The notes under the pieces were generated by a model. It was not told where the DNA came from. It saw nothing but the letters and a program-made list of their open reading frames with translations, and made no database searches. Shown here piece by piece: positions 1 through 9,373 of a stretch of DNA of 64,000 nt (position 1 is the first letter of the stretch; the number at the start of each line of letters is the position of its first letter). The stretch is taken from the NCBI GenBank assembly GCA_947252645.1, contig CAMXWF010000015.1, forward strand, positions 1 through 64,000, given 5' to 3'. The stretch is from an uncultured Bacteroidia bacterium (GTDB lineage: Bacteria > Bacteroidota > Bacteroidia > Bacteroidales > CAJPTX01). A program made the position numbers and the translations under genes.

Positions 1-3000
1 CCGCCTGCACGCCGCTCCCATCCTTCGCGGTGGCGGTTATCATCGCCTCGCCAGCCTGCTTCGCGGTGACCTGGCCGCTCGCGTCCACCTCGGCCACCGC
101 GGGCTTGTCGCTAGCCCAGGTCAGGCCTTTGTCCGTCGCTTCCGCTGGCGCCACCGTGGCCACCAACACCGCCGTCTTGCCTTCCTCTAGCTCCAGGGTC
201 GGCCTATCCAGCGTGATTTTTGCTACTAGCACCTTCACCTCCCCCTCAATCGTCAGCTCAAGAGTGCCGCTCGGCAGCTGCTCTACTTTATAATACGCAT
301 GAGGTGCACCCTCCGCATGTTGATTCTTCTTGCCCCCTATCGTTAGCGACGCAAACAGAAAACCCTTCTTGAGCCTAATTTTTAGATAATCCCCCTCGTA
401 TACTTTAGCCCCATCTTGCAACGTTACTTCATCACGCTCCACTGTCACCTTCCCCTTCAGGCCCACGCCGAACCGTAGGGTGTATTGGGCTGCAGCCTTC
501 ACCGCCCCCTCAATCGTCAGCTCATGGGTACCGCTCGGCAGCTGCTCCACGTCATACTCCACATAACCTGCATATTCCGCATTCGGATTCCTCTTTCCCC
601 CTATCGTTAGCGCCGTAAACAGAAAACCCTTCTTGAGCCTAATTACTAGACGATCCTCCTCGTATACTGTAGCCCCATCTTCCAATATTACTCCATCACG
701 ATTCACTGTCACCTTCCCCTTCAGCCCACCGCCAACCTTCAGGGTGTATTGGGCTGCAGCCTTCACCTCCCCCTCAATCGTCAGCTCATGGGTGCCGCTC
801 GGCAGCTGCTCTACTTTATAATACGCATGAGGTGCACCCTCCGCACTCTGATCCCTCTCGCCCCCTATCGTTAGCGCCGCAAACAGAAAACCCTTCTTGA
901 GCCTAATTACTAGACCATCCCCCTCGTATACTGTAGCCCCATCTTCCAACGTTACTCCATCACGCTTCACTGTCACCTTCCCCTTCAGCCCCACGCCGAG
1001 CCGTAGGGTGTATTGGGCTGCAGCCTTCACCGCCCCCTCAATCGTCAGCTCATGGGTAGCGCCCGGCAGCTGCTCTACTTTATACCACGTATAATCTGCC
1101 CCCTCCGCATTTTGTTTCTTCTCTCCCCCTATCGTTAGCGCCGCAAACAGAAAACCCCTCTTGAGCCTAATTTCTAGATCATCCCCCTCGTATACTGTAG
1201 CCCCATCTTCCAATATTACTCCATAACGCTTCACTGTCACCTTCCCCTTCAGCCCACCGCCGAGCCGTAGGGTGTATTGGGCTGCAGCCTTCACCTCCCC
1301 CTCAATCGTCAGCTCATGGGTGCCGCTCGGCAGCTGCTCCACGGTATACTCCGCATAATCTGTACCCTCCGCACGTCGATACCTCTCTCCCTCTATCGTT
1401 AGCGCCGCAAACAGAAAACCCTTCTTGGGCCTAATTACTAGATAATCCCTCTCGTATACTGTAGCCCCATCTTCAAACGTTACTCCATAGCTCTCAACTG
1501 TCACCTTCCCCTTCAGCCCCATGCCGAGCCGTAGGGTGTACTGGGCTGCAGCCTCCACCGCCCCATCTATCGTCAGCTCATGGGTGCCGCTCGGCAAGTC
1601 ATCAAGCATAAATTTGCTTGCCCGTGTATATTCATCCTCACGTATACCGTTAATCACCAACTCCGTGAACATCATGCCCTCGGCAGCTTTCACCACCCCG
1701 TAGTCCCCCTCGTAGATCGCCTGGCCTTCAACAATTGGATTGTTCATGTGTCCATTCTCCCAGACGAACACCTTCACACTCCCCTGTATCTCTGGGGCAA
1801 TCCGTAGGTCAAGACGCTGCGCCGTGCGCAGCGCACCATCAATCACTAGCTCGCTGCCCTTAGCGTACTTGCTGACGTCGATGAGGGCCAGTCCAAAGCT
1901 CTCGTAGCTTCCAAGCGCATCACCATTCACTTGGATCGCTTTAAACACCTCTCCCCTAGGAACTTCCACAAGAATATAACTACCCTCAGGCACGTTTCCC
2001 CCATCTTCCACCTGTCGCTTGCTGGCAAATTCATTCTCGGCCTCCCACATCTTCACCTTCCCCTTCAGCCCCACGCCGAGCCGTAGGGTGTATTGGGCTG
2101 CAGCCCTCACCTCCCCCTCAATCGTCAGCTCAAGGGTACCGCTCGGCTGCTGCTCCACGGTATACCCCACATGATCTGCACCCTCCGCACGTTGATCCCT
2201 CTTGCCCCCTATCGTTAGCGACGCAAACAGAAAACCCTTCTCGGGCCTAATTTCTAAATAATTCCCCTCGTATACTGTAGCCCCATCTTCCAACGTTACT
2301 CCATCACGCTTCACTGTCACCTTCCCCTTCAGCCCCACGCCGAACCGTAGGGTGTATTGGGCTGCAGCCTTCACCTCCCCCTCAATCGTCAGCTCAAGGG
2401 TACCGCTCGGCTGCTGCTCCACGGTATACCCCACATGATCTGCACCCTCCGCACGTTGATCCCTCTTGCCCCCTATCGTTAGCGCCGCAAACAGAAAACC
2501 CTTCTCGAGCCTAATTTCTAGATAATCCCCCTCGCATACCGTAGCCCCATCTTGCAACGTTACTCCATCACGCTTCACTGTCACCTTCCCCTTCAGCCCC
2601 ACGCCGAGCCGTAGGGTGTATTGGGCTGCAGCCTTCGCCTCCCCCTCAATCGTCAGCTCATGGGTGCCACCCGGCAGCTGCTCCACGGTATACCCCACAT
2701 GATTTTCACCCTCCGCATGTTGATTCCTCTTTCCTCCTATTGTTAGCGTTGTAAACAGAAAACCCTTCTTGAGCCTAATTTCTAGATAATCCCCCTCGCA
2801 TACCGTAGCCCCATCTTGCAACGTTACTCCATAGCTCTCCACTGTCACCTTCCCCCTCAGCCCCATGCCGAGCCGTAGGGTGTATTGGGCTGCAGCCTTC
2901 ACCTCCCCCTCAATCGTCAGCTCATGGGTGCCGCTCGGCAGCTGCTCCACGGTATACCCCACATGATATTCCCCCTCCGCATGTTGATTCCTCTTTCCCC

Positions 3001-4351
3001 CTATCGTTAGCGTTGTAAACAGAAAACCCTTCTTGAGCCTAATGTCTAGATAATCCCCCTCGCATACTGTAGCCCCATCTTCCAACGTTACTCCAGCACG
3101 CTTCACTGTCACCTTCTCCTTCAGCCCCACGCCGAGCCGTAGGGTGTATTGGGCTGCAGCCTTCACCTCCCCCTCAATCGTCAGCTCATGGGTGCCGCTC
3201 GGCAGCTGCTCCACTTTATACCACGTATGATCTGCCCCCTCCGCATTCTGATCCCTCTTGCCCCCTATCGTTAGCGTCGCAAACAGAAAGCCCTTCTCGG
3301 GTCTAATTGCTAGCTGCTCCCCCTCATATACTGTAGCCCCATCTTCCAACGTTACTCCATTATGCTCCACTGTCACCTTCCCCTTCAGCCCACCGCCAAC
3401 CTTCAGGATGTATTGGGCTGCAACCTTCACCTCCCCCTCAATCGTCAGCTCATGGGTGCCGCTCGGCAGCTGCTCCACGGTATACCCCGCATAATCTGCA
3501 CCCTCCGCATGTTGATCCCTCTTGCCCCCTATCGTTAGCGCCGTAAACAGAAAACCCTTCTTGGGCCTAATTGCTAGGTAATCCCCCTCGTATACTGTGG
3601 TCCCATCTTCAAACGTTACTCCATAGCTCTCCACTGTCACCTTCCCCTTCAGCCCCACGCCGAGCCGTAGGGTGTATTGGGCTGCTGCCTCCACCGCCCC
3701 CTCAATCGTCAGCTCAAAGGTGCCGTCATAAACCATGAATGTGCTTGCCCGTGTATTGCCACCCTTACGTTCACCGTCAATCACCAACTCCGTGAACATC
3801 TTGCCCTCGGTAGCTTTCACCAACCCGTAGTCCCCCTCGTAGATCGCCTGGCCTTCAGCAATTGGATTATTCATGTGGCCATTCTCCCAGACGAGTACCT
3901 TCACACTCCCCTGTAGCCCTTGGGCAATCCGTAGGACACGCCACTGCGCCGTGCGCAGCGCACCATCAATCACTAGCTCGCTGCCCTTAGCGTACCCGCT
4001 GACGTTGATGAAGGCCAGCCCAAAGCCCTCGTATCTTTCAACCGCATCACCATTCACTTGGATCGCTTTAAACACCTCTCCCCTGGGAACTTCCACAAAA
4101 ATATCACTACCCTCAGGCAAGTTTTCCCCATCTTCCACCTGGCGCTTGCTGGTAAATTCTTTCTCGAGTTCCCACACCTTCACCTTCCCCTTCAGCCCCG
4201 CGCCGAGCCGTAGGGTATAGACCTTGTTGCCCCGCAGCTTCGCCCCCACGCTTCCCGAGGAGAACCCATTACTATTCTCCGCACCTTGCGCCCCCTCCAA
4301 GAAAAGCAGTGCCAGCATTACCAGTGCCACGCATTGGAATAATCGCTTCAT
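1..4351 (-). CDS. Large exported repeat protein (InlB B-repeat-like repeats plus Big_2-type domain), 3' end outside window
   Basis: An open frame starts at the ATG at 4349-4351 and runs off the left edge, giving about 1450 residues in the window with no stop. Residues 1-24 form a signal peptide (MKR, then a hydrophobic stretch; cleavage after EGA before Gln22 or after QGA). Next come a module X1 (about residues 45-225), six 88-residue repeats (226-753), a paralogous module X2 (754-937), five more 88-residue repeats (938-1377) and a bacterial Ig-like Big_2 type domain (about 1378-1450). The repeat core reads GVTLEDGATVYEGDYL, KKGFLF.ALTIGGKR, then YTVEQLPSGTHELTIEGEV. It resembles divergent InlB B-repeats, but that family call is by eye. 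Cell-surface adhesin or filament is inference; a sorting domain, if any, would lie outside the window. Repeats keep an exact 264-bp period, so the frame is intact throughout. A promoter candidate lies at 4402-4429. Confidence 0.85.
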   Translation of the reverse strand, partial: MKRLFQCVALVMLALLFLEGAQGAENSNGFSSGSVGAKLRGNKVYTLRLGAGLKGKVKVWELEKEFTSKRQVEDGENLPEGSDIFVEVPRGEVFKAIQVNGDAVERYEGFGLAFINVSGYAKGSELVIDGALRTAQWRVLRIAQGLQGSVKVLVWENGHMNNPIAEGQAIYEGDYGLVKATEGKMFTELVIDGERKGGNTRASTFMVYDGTFELTIEGAVEAAAQYTLRLGVGLKGKVTVESYGVTFEDGTTVYEGDYLAIRPKKGFLFTALTIGGKRDQHAEGADYAGYTVEQLPSGTHELTIEGEVKVAAQYILKVGGGLKGKVTVEHNGVTLEDGATVYEGEQLAIRPEKGFLFATLTIGGKRDQNAEGADHTWYKVEQLPSGTHELTIEGEVKAAAQYTLRLGVGLKEKVTVKRAGVTLEDGATVCEGDYLDIRLKKGFLFTTLTIGGKRNQHAEGEYHVGYTVEQLPSGTHELTIEGEVKAAAQYTLRLGMGLRGKVTVESYGVTLQDGATVCEGDYLEIRLKKGFLFTTLTIGGKRNQHAEGENHVGYTVEQLPGGTHELTIEGEAKAAAQYTLRLGVGLKGKVTVKRDGVTLQDGATVCEGDYLEIRLEKGFLFAALTIGGKRDQRAEGADHVGYTVEQQPSGTLELTIEGEVKAAAQYTLRFGVGLKGKVTVKRDGVTLEDGATVYEGNYLEIRPEKGFLFASLTIGGKRDQRAEGADHVGYTVEQQPSGTLELTIEGEVRAAAQYTLRLGVGLKGKVKMWEAENEFASKRQVEDGGNVPEGSYILVEVPRGEVFKAIQVNGDALGSYESFGLALIDVSKYAKGSELVIDGALRTAQRLDLRIAPEIQGSVKVFVWENGHMNNPIVEGQAIYEGDYGVVKAAEGMMFTELVINGIREDEYTRASKFMLDDLPSGTHELTIDGAVEAAAQYTLRLGMGLKGKVTVESYGVTFEDGATVYERDYLVIRPKKGFLFAALTIEGERYRRAEGTDYAEYTVEQLPSGTHELTIEGEVKAAAQYTLRLGGGLKGKVTVKRYGVILEDGATVYEGDDLEIRLKRGFLFAALTIGGEKKQNAEGADYTWYKVEQLPGATHELTIEGAVKAAAQYTLRLGVGLKGKVTVKRDGVTLEDGATVYEGDGLVIRLKKGFLFAALTIGGERDQSAEGAPHAYYKVEQLPSGTHELTIEGEVKAAAQYTLKVGGGLKGKVTVNRDGVILEDGATVYEEDRLVIRLKKGFLFTALTIGGKRNPNAEYAGYVEYDVEQLPSGTHELTIEGAVKAAAQYTLRFGVGLKGKVTVERDEVTLQDGAKVYEGDYLKIRLKKGFLFASLTIGGKKNQHAEGAPHAYYKVEQLPSGTLELTIEGEVKVLVAKITLDRPTLELEEGKTAVLVATVAPAEATDKGLTWASDKPAVAEVDASGQVTAKQAGEAMITATAKDGSGVQA
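221..1540 (-). repeat. 264-bp tandem repeat array B (five units)
   Basis: Five further 264-bp units with boundaries at 1537, 1273, 1009, 745 and 481 (landmark coordinates). The last unit diverges in its final residues, where it joins the Ig-like domain. Array B is preceded by module X2 (1541-2092, 552 bp), a diverged copy of module X1 (3677-4219, 543 bp). The whole block X plus array has therefore itself been duplicated, with an offset of 2136 bp. Confidence 0.9.
2093..3676 (-). repeat. 264-bp tandem repeat array A (six units)
   Basis: Six head-to-tail units of exactly 264 bp encode 88 residues each. The landmark tgtattgggctgcagcc-type boundary recurs at 3673, 3409, 3145, 2881, 2617 and 2353, and the next copy at 2089 opens module X2. 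Units are nearly identical at DNA level, including synonymous positions, which suggests recent amplification or gene conversion. Confidence 0.92.
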
Positions 4352-4872
4352 CGCCGTACTTCTTTTGATTAGTCTGCCCTGAAACTGCCGTGCAAGGTAA
4401 CGAAAAGTATTTATTATACATCTTTCAAATACTTGCCGCTAGGCAGTCGTAGCTTTACAGCAAAAGAAGGCTACCGCACGTGCTAATTCTAGGAGGATTA
4501 AGCAGAAGGGATGGAATGCAAGGCACTGAGCGCGAGGGTGAAGGGAGCGTAGAGCGCGCCGGGGCTAGCGGCGGGCATCGTGCAGATGGCTGCCGCCAAC
4601 TGGGGGCGCAACCAATGGCTGCTCGTACTATGGATGCGGGGAGGCGGCAGATTCTGCATAGGCAAAGGATGGCACTAGCACGCAAGCAGGGCTATCAGCA
4701 CGTTGATCCCTGGGAGTGACCTGCTGGCGACTTGGCGCATGGATAAAGCCACCGCAAAGGAAAAGACACCAGCAAAGTAAAGTGGCGCAGTCCTTGCGCT
4801 ATCGGAAACAATGCGGATTTGCGCAGTCCAGTAGGCGGCATGCCACCCCAGGGCAACAGTCAGAGGGCAGCC
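4352..4872. other. Gene-free stretch
   Basis: Apart from the promoter candidate for the left-hand gene, nothing convincing is visible. Short open frames on both strands (about 4455-4719) lack family resemblance, and they overlap each other on opposite strands. Confidence 0.6.
4402..4429 (-). promoter_or_regulatory. Putative Bacteroidota promoter for the repeat protein
   Basis: On the minus strand TTTG (4429-4426) is followed 16 nt later by TACTTTTC (4409-4402), seven of eight matches to TAnnTTTG. The spacing is slightly short of the usual 19 or so. It lies 51 nt upstream of the start codon in an AT-rich patch. Confidence 0.45.
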
Positions 4873-5784
4873 CTAGCTGAAGGGCGGGTAGGAGGTAGCG
4901 GCGGCTTGGAGCTCCTGTTGCCGTAACACCGGATTAATCACTAGATACGATCCCTCCGGCACGCTAAGCGCGCTGGCCACCACAGGGCAGGCACAGCGCA
5001 TGAGGACAAAGAGCCGCGGATCCTCGAGCCGGTAGAGCGACTCTAGGTGCGTGCAACCCTTAGCCACGATGACATCAGCCCACTGAAAGGCCGTGCGGAG
5101 CGACTCACTGGCATGATTGAGCAGCACAGCGGGCCCCTTGCAACCATCGGGTAACACCGCGGCGTAGGCCTCCATACGAACGTAATCTGCATCCTCACAC
5201 GAGACGGAGAACCCCATATCTTGATCCCTAACCACGTAGACCACATGCATTCCCTTGAGAAAGCGGATGAAGAGGCGATCCATCACAATCTCCCCGGCTC
5301 TATCGCCGAGGAATAAAACGGTGGCGCCCGGGCGCATCAAAGCCTGTAGCCGCGCAGAGTGGTCAATGGCCAGCTTGGTGCGGAAGCCCTCCTCCATATG
5401 CGCCAAGATCTGCTGCGGGGATAGCTGCGCCATGTCGAGCCCCGAGGCCATCAAGGAGACCCTCAGCGCCCTCTGGAAGGGATGGGGCTGCATACGAACA
5501 CGACCCCGTAGCGCCGTCTGCACCTCTAGGGCCTTGTCGTTGAGCGGCTTCTTCCATGCCCAAAAAGGTGATTGGTCGGGGAATTGATGGTGTAGGTAAC
5601 CGTAGAGCTCGCGGTTGAACTCCGAGGGGGTCAAGCCATGGCCGTAATCAGCATAGATTTGCGCCACATCCGTAACCACCCTACGCTTCACGGCAGGCGA
5701 TACCCCGTAGTAGGCCGCGAGCTGTGCTATGCGTTGCCCCAAGCAGAAAAAACAGCGATGATCATCGAGGTTCACGGCGGCCAA
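4873..5784 (-). CDS. DUF89/ARMT1-like family protein with altered active site
   Basis: This 303-residue protein matches the COG1578/DUF89 metal-dependent phosphatase fold along its whole length. It has an N-terminal CxxC (C11, C14) of the archaeal/bacterial subgroup, the central GDRAGEIVMDRLF segment (about residue 160), an EDADYV segment (about 195) and KGCTHLESL (about 240). Characterised relatives hydrolyse damaged phospho-metabolites using a metal held by the Asp-Asn pair of DNAGEIVFD and a downstream Asp in NDAT.EDA. Here the Asn is Arg, the NDAT block reads SFSV-like with no Asp-Asn, and the KG.GN.E motif has lost its Asn. Catalysis is therefore doubtful and a binding or structural role is possible. 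It lies 66 bp downstream of the ArsG-like permease on the same strand, so the two may be co-transcribed. Confidence 0.72.
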   Translation of the reverse strand: MAAVNLDDHRCFFCLGQRIAQLAAYYGVSPAVKRRVVTDVAQIYADYGHGLTPSEFNRELYGYLHHQFPDQSPFWAWKKPLNDKALEVQTALRGRVRMQPHPFQRALRVSLMASGLDMAQLSPQQILAHMEEGFRTKLAIDHSARLQALMRPGATVLFLGDRAGEIVMDRLFIRFLKGMHVVYVVRDQDMGFSVSCEDADYVRMEAYAAVLPDGCKGPAVLLNHASESLRTAFQWADVIVAKGCTHLESLYRLEDPRLFVLMRCACPVVASALSVPEGSYLVINPVLRQQELQAAATSYPPFS

Positions 5785-5850
5785 ATGGTCGTAGGTTAGC
5801 TACCATGAGGAACACGCCTGCCCGCCCATTGGTTCACTGCTGCCAAGGGA

Positions 5851-6579
5851 TCACAGGGCTAGAATGATGTAAATAACGCCGCTGGCAATGAATAGCAGCG
5901 CAATAGTAAGGTTGAGCCCACGCTGTAGGCGCTGCATGTGTTGGTAGGTAGCTGCGAGGTGGACCATGCTATAGGCCAATATCCACGCTATCAGGAGCGT
6001 TGGGGCACAAGTAGCTAGGGCGAAGAAGAGGTGGGCAAGCCAGGGAGACGACGCGGTGAGGGCCAAGGGCATCAGCCCCCCAAAGTAAAGCAAGACCGTA
6101 GCGGGACAAAAAGCCAAGGCAAACAGCAGTCCCACCCAGAAGGTTGCCAAGTGACTGCTGAGCCTTACCCTCTCGGCCCAGGCCGACACCGACGGGAGAG
6201 AAAAAGGAAGCTTAGGGTCCCAGATCATGAAAATTCCAATGGCAATGAAGAGAGGCGGGAAGATGAAAAGACCATAATCATGGAAGAACTCCTGTATGGC
6301 CTCCAGCTGCAATCCGCGCCGCATGACAGGCAGCAGGATGAGGGCCAAGGCCATGTAGGCCACCAGGCGTCCCAGCGCGTAGAAGAGGCCCGCAAGCAGG
6401 GTGGCCTTCCGGCTTTGCTGCTCTCGCGCTATGATGCCAATGGCTGCAAAGGTGGTCGACAGAATACACGGATCCAGAGCCATCAGTAGGCCTATGGCTA
6501 TCGAGCCGAGAAGTGGGGCCCCACTGTAATGGGCCAACACGTAAGTCCAATCGGCGTGCAGGGTGATGATAGAAAGCAT
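5851..6579 (-). CDS. ArsG/CcdA-like six-helix membrane permease
   Basis: This 242-residue integral membrane protein has six hydrophobic helices in the two-repeat arrangement of the CcdA/DsbD-beta family. Each half carries a Cys-Pro-type motif: LMALDPCILS (about residue 37) and ALAFCPATVLLYFG (about 155). The segment GLFYALGRLVAYMAL and the DPKLPF loop resemble the group annotated as ArsG-type efflux permeases in Bacteroidota. CcdA proteins move electrons across the membrane through the Cys pair. ArsG proteins are proposed to export organoarsenicals, often beside a thioredoxin and ArsF. Neither partner is adjacent here, so substrate and direction are unknown. It lies downstream of the 904-residue protein gene (58-bp gap) and upstream of the DUF89 gene. 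Confidence 0.7.
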   Translation of the reverse strand: MLSIITLHADWTYVLAHYSGAPLLGSIAIGLLMALDPCILSTTFAAIGIIAREQQSRKATLLAGLFYALGRLVAYMALALILLPVMRRGLQLEAIQEFFHDYGLFIFPPLFIAIGIFMIWDPKLPFSLPSVSAWAERVRLSSHLATFWVGLLFALAFCPATVLLYFGGLMPLALTASSPWLAHLFFALATCAPTLLIAWILAYSMVHLAATYQHMQRLQRGLNLTIALLFIASGVIYIILAL

Positions 6580-6637
6580 ACGACGGAATTCAATAAGACC
6601 AGGCTACGCCACTGCGCGCCCTAGGGGCCCCGAGGCC

Positions 6638-9352
6638 CTATTGCTGCACCGCATAGTTCAGCAGGAAGGACGCAGTGCCCGCAGCAATGAGATTAAACTG
6701 GTGCGAGCTTTGCTCAAGATGGCCTATGGCAGCAAGCGAGCACGCGGGGAGAGGAAAGCCTGCGCAAGGATTGAGCTGGGCATCAAGCAACCAATAGCGC
6801 TGCCTGCGCGGCTCGAACAGCCCCAGTCGCCAGTCTCCCGCGGCGAAGCTAAAGCACTGCACACTGGCCAACGGCTCAGTATCAAAGGTACGGGAGGCCT
6901 TGACTCGCCCCGTGGGCGCTAGAAGGTAGAGCTTCTTACCCTTCACCAAAGCCAGCCAAGGCGCACCATTCGCCCCCACGGGCACAACGCACGGCACAGC
7001 ATCCCTCGACGAGACCTCCAGTGCCGTGCGGGTCACCGCACCATTCGCCATGTTAACCCCACAGAGATTGCCCTCCCCATCAATAGTCATTAGCGTGGCC
7101 GGATCGCCCCCCGCCAAGTAAAGTGGCGCATTCGGGCATACAGCAATGGGATCCTGGCAGCGCAGGCGCTCGCGCCCCTGTCTATCGAGCAGGTAGAGGC
7201 GCGCGGGATCGGCTAGAACAATGAAATCCTTCCCCGCGGTGCGGACATGGGCTGGCGCCAGGCACGCCGGCTGGTCGAGGGGCATGGGCTTGAAACCAAC
7301 CACCCGCTTCCCGAGATTGTCGAACATGACCACGGCCCTATTCTCCATGGCCACCGCGAAGCGGTAGTGACGGCTATGGTCGTAGTCAAACACCCCCAGC
7401 GGGGCCACGGCCGGGGACGGGAGGGCAATAGGGAAATCGGCCACGTTGTTCCCGTTACGGTCGACCACCCAGAGGCTCTGGGGGGTCAGGAAAGCATACT
7501 GGAGCTTGCCATTACGATAGACATCCACCTGCGCTGGCTCGCCGAGAATGGCCCCCGGGAGCTGCTTGCGCCACAGAATGCGCCCTTGCCCGTTGATGAG
7601 GTAGAGCGCGTGAAGGGTGTCTTGCACCAAGATCTCCTTACCAGTAGTCAAGTGGCTCTCAACGAATTGTGGCCGCCCGAGCGGCGGAGCCTGCAGCCGA
7701 GTTTCCCAGATGGTGTGGGCTTTATCCTGGGCAGAGGCCCCCCCCAAGAGGCAACAATTGTAGAACGCAATGCCCTTGGCCGCGCTCATCTGCAGCACCA
7801 CGGCCTGCGCTGGGGAGGCAACTGGGGCCTTGGACGACAAGAGCTTTGGTGCTACGACCGTCGGGAGAATGGAATTCGGAGAGGTCAAATCGACATAGAG
7901 CATGAAGTTACAATCGCTCTGGATGTCGGACCTCAAGGCAGCCAGGGCACGAGCCCCCGCGAGGGTCTTGTTGCGCACGTTGGCCAAGAGAATCCGCTCC
8001 AGGGTAGCAGGGTCATTGGCAAAGACAAGGAAGCCCTCCACTTGGCAGAAGTAGGCGCACACATCAGCGGGGAAAAGGGGCGAGAGCGCATTGTGCAGCC
8101 AGTCAGGCTGCGTACTCTTGTAGACCGGGAGGTTGAGCTCGCGGTCGATTTTCCTGACCTCTGGGTCGTGCCCATGGGCTAGGGTCTTGGCGAGCTGCGC
8201 AATGGTCAGGCTCGGACTCTTCGTGGCAACAAAGGCCGCCCAATGCAGCTTATCTGCGCGCTCAGGGGTAGCTAGGGCGGCCAAGGCCAACTCCCCACTC
8301 CCCACGGTGCGCAGCAGCGCACGGTCGTTGGCCATGGCCCTCTCGGAGTAGCCCTGGGGCCTATAGTCGATGAGTGCAGGCAGGGCCCCCAGATTGGCCT
8401 CTGGTGCTACCTCCGCCCAACGCAAGAGAAGTCGGGCGTTGTCGGGCACCACGTGGTGCACTTGCACCGCGCAGGGCTTATTGTTAGCCAACACGGCACT
8501 ACGGCCCGACAGGGAGTCGGCCAAGGAGGAGTGACCGCTCGCCACCAGCCAAGAAGGGTGGCTCGTGAGGTCCAGAACCAGCCAACGTGCCCACTTCCCG
8601 AGCGCCAGCGTGGCCTCGCGGAATGGGGCCCCCAGCTGGTAGCCGAGGAGGGGCGCCAAAGTCCCAGGCTGAAGGAACAGCGTGAGCAACTCAGACGTAT
8701 TGGCATTGCGGTAGAGGGCACTGAAAGTGGGATTGTCAGCCAGCGTGTAGTTGTCAGTAAGCAAACGCAGGGCCTGCTCTATTAAGATCTGGTCAGAGGC
8801 CACGAGGAGAACGCGCTGCTGCTGGGCGCAGAACAGCGGCGCGGTGGCGTGGCCTGCTACCTGCATGCACTTGTGGATGGTGACCCCGTTGTAGGTATAG
8901 GGGGCATCCACCACGGTGGAGTCTGGCAAAAGAAAAGGCGCCACCCGGGCCCAAGCCAACGACTGGGCGGGCGCATAGACGGCCAGCAGGTAGTTGGCCG
9001 AATGCTGCACCCCCGGGTGCACAGAGAACACCGCCTCGACATCCCTCTGCTCGTCGAAGCCACGGCCCAAGGGGCCCTCAGCGCGCAGGCGCAAGGAGTC
9101 GAAGAGCCTACTGAGTAGCGGCCAGTAGCTAGCGCGCTGCAGGATAGCCCACCCAACGGAATCCCGTCTGACCGCCTGGGCCAGCTGGTAGGGACGGTTG
9201 ACCCTCACCACGAGCGCCGCGTCGAGCGGCACTGCCCGGAGCGCATGCACCCGCGAGGTCCCCTCCAGCCGCAGACGAGGGGCCACCAAGGCTATGCCCA
9301 GTAAGCACAGCAGGATGAAAAGGCCAATAAGAAGAAGACGCTTCACGTGCAA
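6638..9352 (-). CDS. Membrane-anchored protein with DUF3352-like N-terminal part and beta-propeller C-terminal part
   Basis: The 904-residue product starts with a short cytoplasmic MHVKR and one hydrophobic helix (about 6-26), so it is probably anchored in the inner membrane facing the periplasm, or exported. Residues about 40-560 resemble the DUF3352-type proteins of Bacteroidota (PLDAALVVRVNRP near the start). Residues about 580-900 contain recurring short blades such as LYLINGQGRILWRKQLPG, LWVVDRNGNNVADFPIALP and LYLLDRQGRERLRC, typical of a PQQ/FG-GAP-like beta-propeller. I do not know a function; the propeller suggests ligand or partner binding. A perfect -7 box (9366-9373) lies 14 nt upstream of the ATG, which supports this start. 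The gene probably heads a unit with the permease and DUF89 genes. Confidence 0.6.
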   Translation of the reverse strand: MHVKRLLLIGLFILLCLLGIALVAPRLRLEGTSRVHALRAVPLDAALVVRVNRPYQLAQAVRRDSVGWAILQRASYWPLLSRLFDSLRLRAEGPLGRGFDEQRDVEAVFSVHPGVQHSANYLLAVYAPAQSLAWARVAPFLLPDSTVVDAPYTYNGVTIHKCMQVAGHATAPLFCAQQQRVLLVASDQILIEQALRLLTDNYTLADNPTFSALYRNANTSELLTLFLQPGTLAPLLGYQLGAPFREATLALGKWARWLVLDLTSHPSWLVASGHSSLADSLSGRSAVLANNKPCAVQVHHVVPDNARLLLRWAEVAPEANLGALPALIDYRPQGYSERAMANDRALLRTVGSGELALAALATPERADKLHWAAFVATKSPSLTIAQLAKTLAHGHDPEVRKIDRELNLPVYKSTQPDWLHNALSPLFPADVCAYFCQVEGFLVFANDPATLERILLANVRNKTLAGARALAALRSDIQSDCNFMLYVDLTSPNSILPTVVAPKLLSSKAPVASPAQAVVLQMSAAKGIAFYNCCLLGGASAQDKAHTIWETRLQAPPLGRPQFVESHLTTGKEILVQDTLHALYLINGQGRILWRKQLPGAILGEPAQVDVYRNGKLQYAFLTPQSLWVVDRNGNNVADFPIALPSPAVAPLGVFDYDHSRHYRFAVAMENRAVVMFDNLGKRVVGFKPMPLDQPACLAPAHVRTAGKDFIVLADPARLYLLDRQGRERLRCQDPIAVCPNAPLYLAGGDPATLMTIDGEGNLCGVNMANGAVTRTALEVSSRDAVPCVVPVGANGAPWLALVKGKKLYLLAPTGRVKASRTFDTEPLASVQCFSFAAGDWRLGLFEPRRQRYWLLDAQLNPCAGFPLPACSLAAIGHLEQSSHQFNLIAAGTASFLLNYAVQQ

Positions 9353-9365
9353 CGTATTCCACCCG

Positions 9366-9373
9366 CAAAGTTA
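9366..9373 (-). promoter_or_regulatory. Bacteroidota -7 box (TAACTTTG)
   Basis: Perfect match to TAnnTTTG on the minus strand, 14 nt before the ATG of the 904-residue protein, predicting a very short leader. No clear -33 TTG is visible. Confidence 0.6.

Noticed and set aside
221..3676. CRISPR-like regular repeats at the left edge
   Set aside because: Units are 264 bp, contiguous, in frame and coding; there are no unique spacers and no cas genes.
4455..4719. Short open frames on both strands downstream of the DUF89 gene
   Set aside because: They overlap on opposite strands, carry no motif, and their codon pattern does not resemble neighbouring genes.
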